A stretch of 64,000 nucleotides of DNA from positions 6,405,346 to 6,469,345 of the forward strand of contig CM074761.1 of the NCBI GenBank assembly GCA_037355855.1. Direction: 5' to 3'. Source of the DNA: Pseudo-nitzschia pungens (taxonomy: Eukaryota; Bacillariophyta; Bacillariophyceae; Bacillariales; Bacillariaceae). Numbering within the stretch: position 1 is the first letter of the stretch; each line of letters opens with the position of its first letter. A model generated the notes under the pieces. It searched no databases. It had not been told where the DNA came from and saw only the letters and a program-made list of their open reading frames with translations. Positions 62,898 to 64,000 of this stretch are shown in pieces. The position numbers and the translations under genes were made by a program.

Positions 62898-63846
62898 GTG
62901 TTGATATTCGCTCGTCAGCGATCTTCGTGGTCTAATCGTAGAACTTAATCGGCTTATACTGTGTACTGTAAAAATAGGGGAAAGCCCTAACAATAATAAT
63001 ACATAAAGTCCTGGCAAATCGTGAGTCTACAGTGGACTGTTCAAGGTCTATTGCATACGCTCAAGCAATACAAGGCACTTCCCTAGAGGTACATCGGAAT
63101 CGGTCGTAAGGGGAGGGCATGATAGGCATTTAATTTAGAGTGAAATATAAAGAGTGAATAAAGGGAGCTGAGCGCTCGCTCAGCTCGTATCGTGATATCG
63201 ATCCGCTAACTCGTATAATAACAGAGCTTACGTAGCTCTGGTACTGTATCCTACGAGTAGTGTACTGTATCGGAGTATCGTAGGGTATCTCCGATTAGTT
63301 AGATCGAATCGTGTGCTAGGACGTTTGGTAACTGTTTGGGCCGGGTATCCGGTCATGGTATATATTATACACCAATGACCCGGCCCTGGCGGTAGCATCG
63401 TATCTTAGCATAGTATCATGGTAGGTTAGCATCTTCAGTATCTCGTAGTATTAGCAACCCTAACCCTGTAGCATTTAGCTACACCATAAAAAGATGCTTT
63501 ACTCGGGGTACGTACGATTGGTACAAATCGTACGCAGCGACCCTAGTAAACTCTGCTAGCATCCATACTAAACAGGATAGTAGGATATAGGTCTGCTGCT
63601 AAGCCTGTTGCTAAGCCTGTTGCTAAGCCTGTTGCTAAGCCTGTTGCTAAGCCTGTTGCTAAGCCTGTTGCTAAGCCTGTTGCTAAGCCTGTTGCTAAGC
63701 CTGTATGCTAGCAATTAGCACACAGCTCTAGCACTCAGCCCAGCACCTGTTAGTCAGTTACTGGAGGCTGCTGACTGTAGCCCCAGTACATTCTCCTACA
63801 CAGGAGCCTTAGCACAGATGGTAGCACCACCTTGAATATCTTCATA
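62898..63846 (-). mobile_element. Dispersed repeat family, copy E (full length, ~949 bp)
   Basis: Inverse of copies A and B over their whole length, from 'gttgatattcgctcgtcagc' at the left to 'cttgaatatcttcata' at the right. An internal 12-bp minisatellite is expanded here. It marks the right end of the palindrome. Confidence 0.85.
63597..63704. repeat. 12-bp minisatellite (tgctaagcctgt)n
   Basis: Nine nearly perfect units inside copy E. Copies B, C and D have two to several of the same unit (inverse, ttagcaacaggc), so the number varies between copies. Confidence 0.95.
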
Positions 63847-63864
63847 GTCCCCGTGATTCATGCC

Positions 63865-64000
63865 TGCCATACCCTGGGTCTACTAGTGATTAGAATAGTA
63901 GTGATATGCAAATTGTGAGCTCTATTGGTTAGTCTATTTGCTACAGTCCTAAGAGCCCTCCGAATCAGCGATTCTGTTGACTCGCCGATTGTTTTTATCC
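63865..64000 (-). repeat. Partial LTR of gypsy element 2 family, cut by window end
   Basis: Starts 'tgccataccctgggtctact' and follows the 54254 LTR with at least four substitutions over 136 bp, so it belongs to an older copy or solo LTR. The remainder lies outside the window. Confidence 0.9.

Noticed and set aside
46305..63846. Centromere
   Set aside because: Satellite monomers are suggestive, but nothing in the sequence proves centromere function and coding retrotransposons alone do not mark one; kept only as a hypothesis for the satellite.

Overview
The window looks like nuclear DNA of a eukaryotic microalga, most probably a diatom (inference). Host genes carry short GT-AG introns of 48-349 bp and are few. 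The retrotransposon types (Copia-like polyproteins, gypsy-like gag/pol) and the host families seen (small C2 protein, PLAC8 protein, gamma-carbonic-anhydrase fragment, class 3 lipase) fit a diatom. No bacterial operons, rRNA genes or convincing tRNA genes were seen. About four fifths of the window is transposons, relics and tandem or inverted repeats.

Layout. 1-283 is the end of a dispersed repeat (family copy A). 511-13648 is a Copia-type LTR element on the plus strand. A minus-strand gypsy-type element (1002-7236) sits in its leader, and a 5'-truncated LINE-like insert (4751-5197) sits inside the gypsy element, making a triple nest dated by three sets of target-site duplications. 13649-17170 is gene-free and holds 140-bp and 100-130-bp tandem repeats plus repeat copy B. 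17174-24277 holds a three-exon membrane-protein gene, a two-exon class 3 lipase gene and a broken unknown gene. 24465-30900 is a graveyard of two DNA transposons (piggyBac-like and DDE_1/pogo-like), with repeat copy C and a MITE piece. 31208-33255 has a gamma-carbonic-anhydrase fragment and a divergent unknown gene.

33256-40446 is a PLAC8-family gene split by an intact, very young Copia-type element (34031-40321; identical LTRs, one 1815-residue ORF, TSD CCTTC). 41053-42082 is a MITE nested in a MITE. 42291-42692 is a small C2-domain gene. 44058-46084 is a 2-kb retroposon with an 18-bp target duplication; its 3' end resembles that of the LINE at 4751-5197.

46305-63846 is a large imperfect palindrome. 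The same blocks (dispersed repeat, G-rich minisatellite, CGTCG-rich block, 181-bp satellite, flank) occur in mirror order on both arms. The right arm is broken by a second intact gypsy-type element (54254-60092, identical 189-bp LTRs, TSD CGCCA) and by a fold-back element (60834-61604). The window ends in another copy of that element's LTR.

Most notable points: a 14-nt stretch next to the 5' LTR of the young Copia element is perfectly complementary to a site in its own LTR, suggesting self-primed reverse transcription; its insertion has disrupted a PLAC8 gene whose two halves still join in frame; gypsy element 2 has gag and pol in one frame separated by a single TGA directly followed by ATG; and the 17.5-kb palindrome is built of unusual minisatellites.
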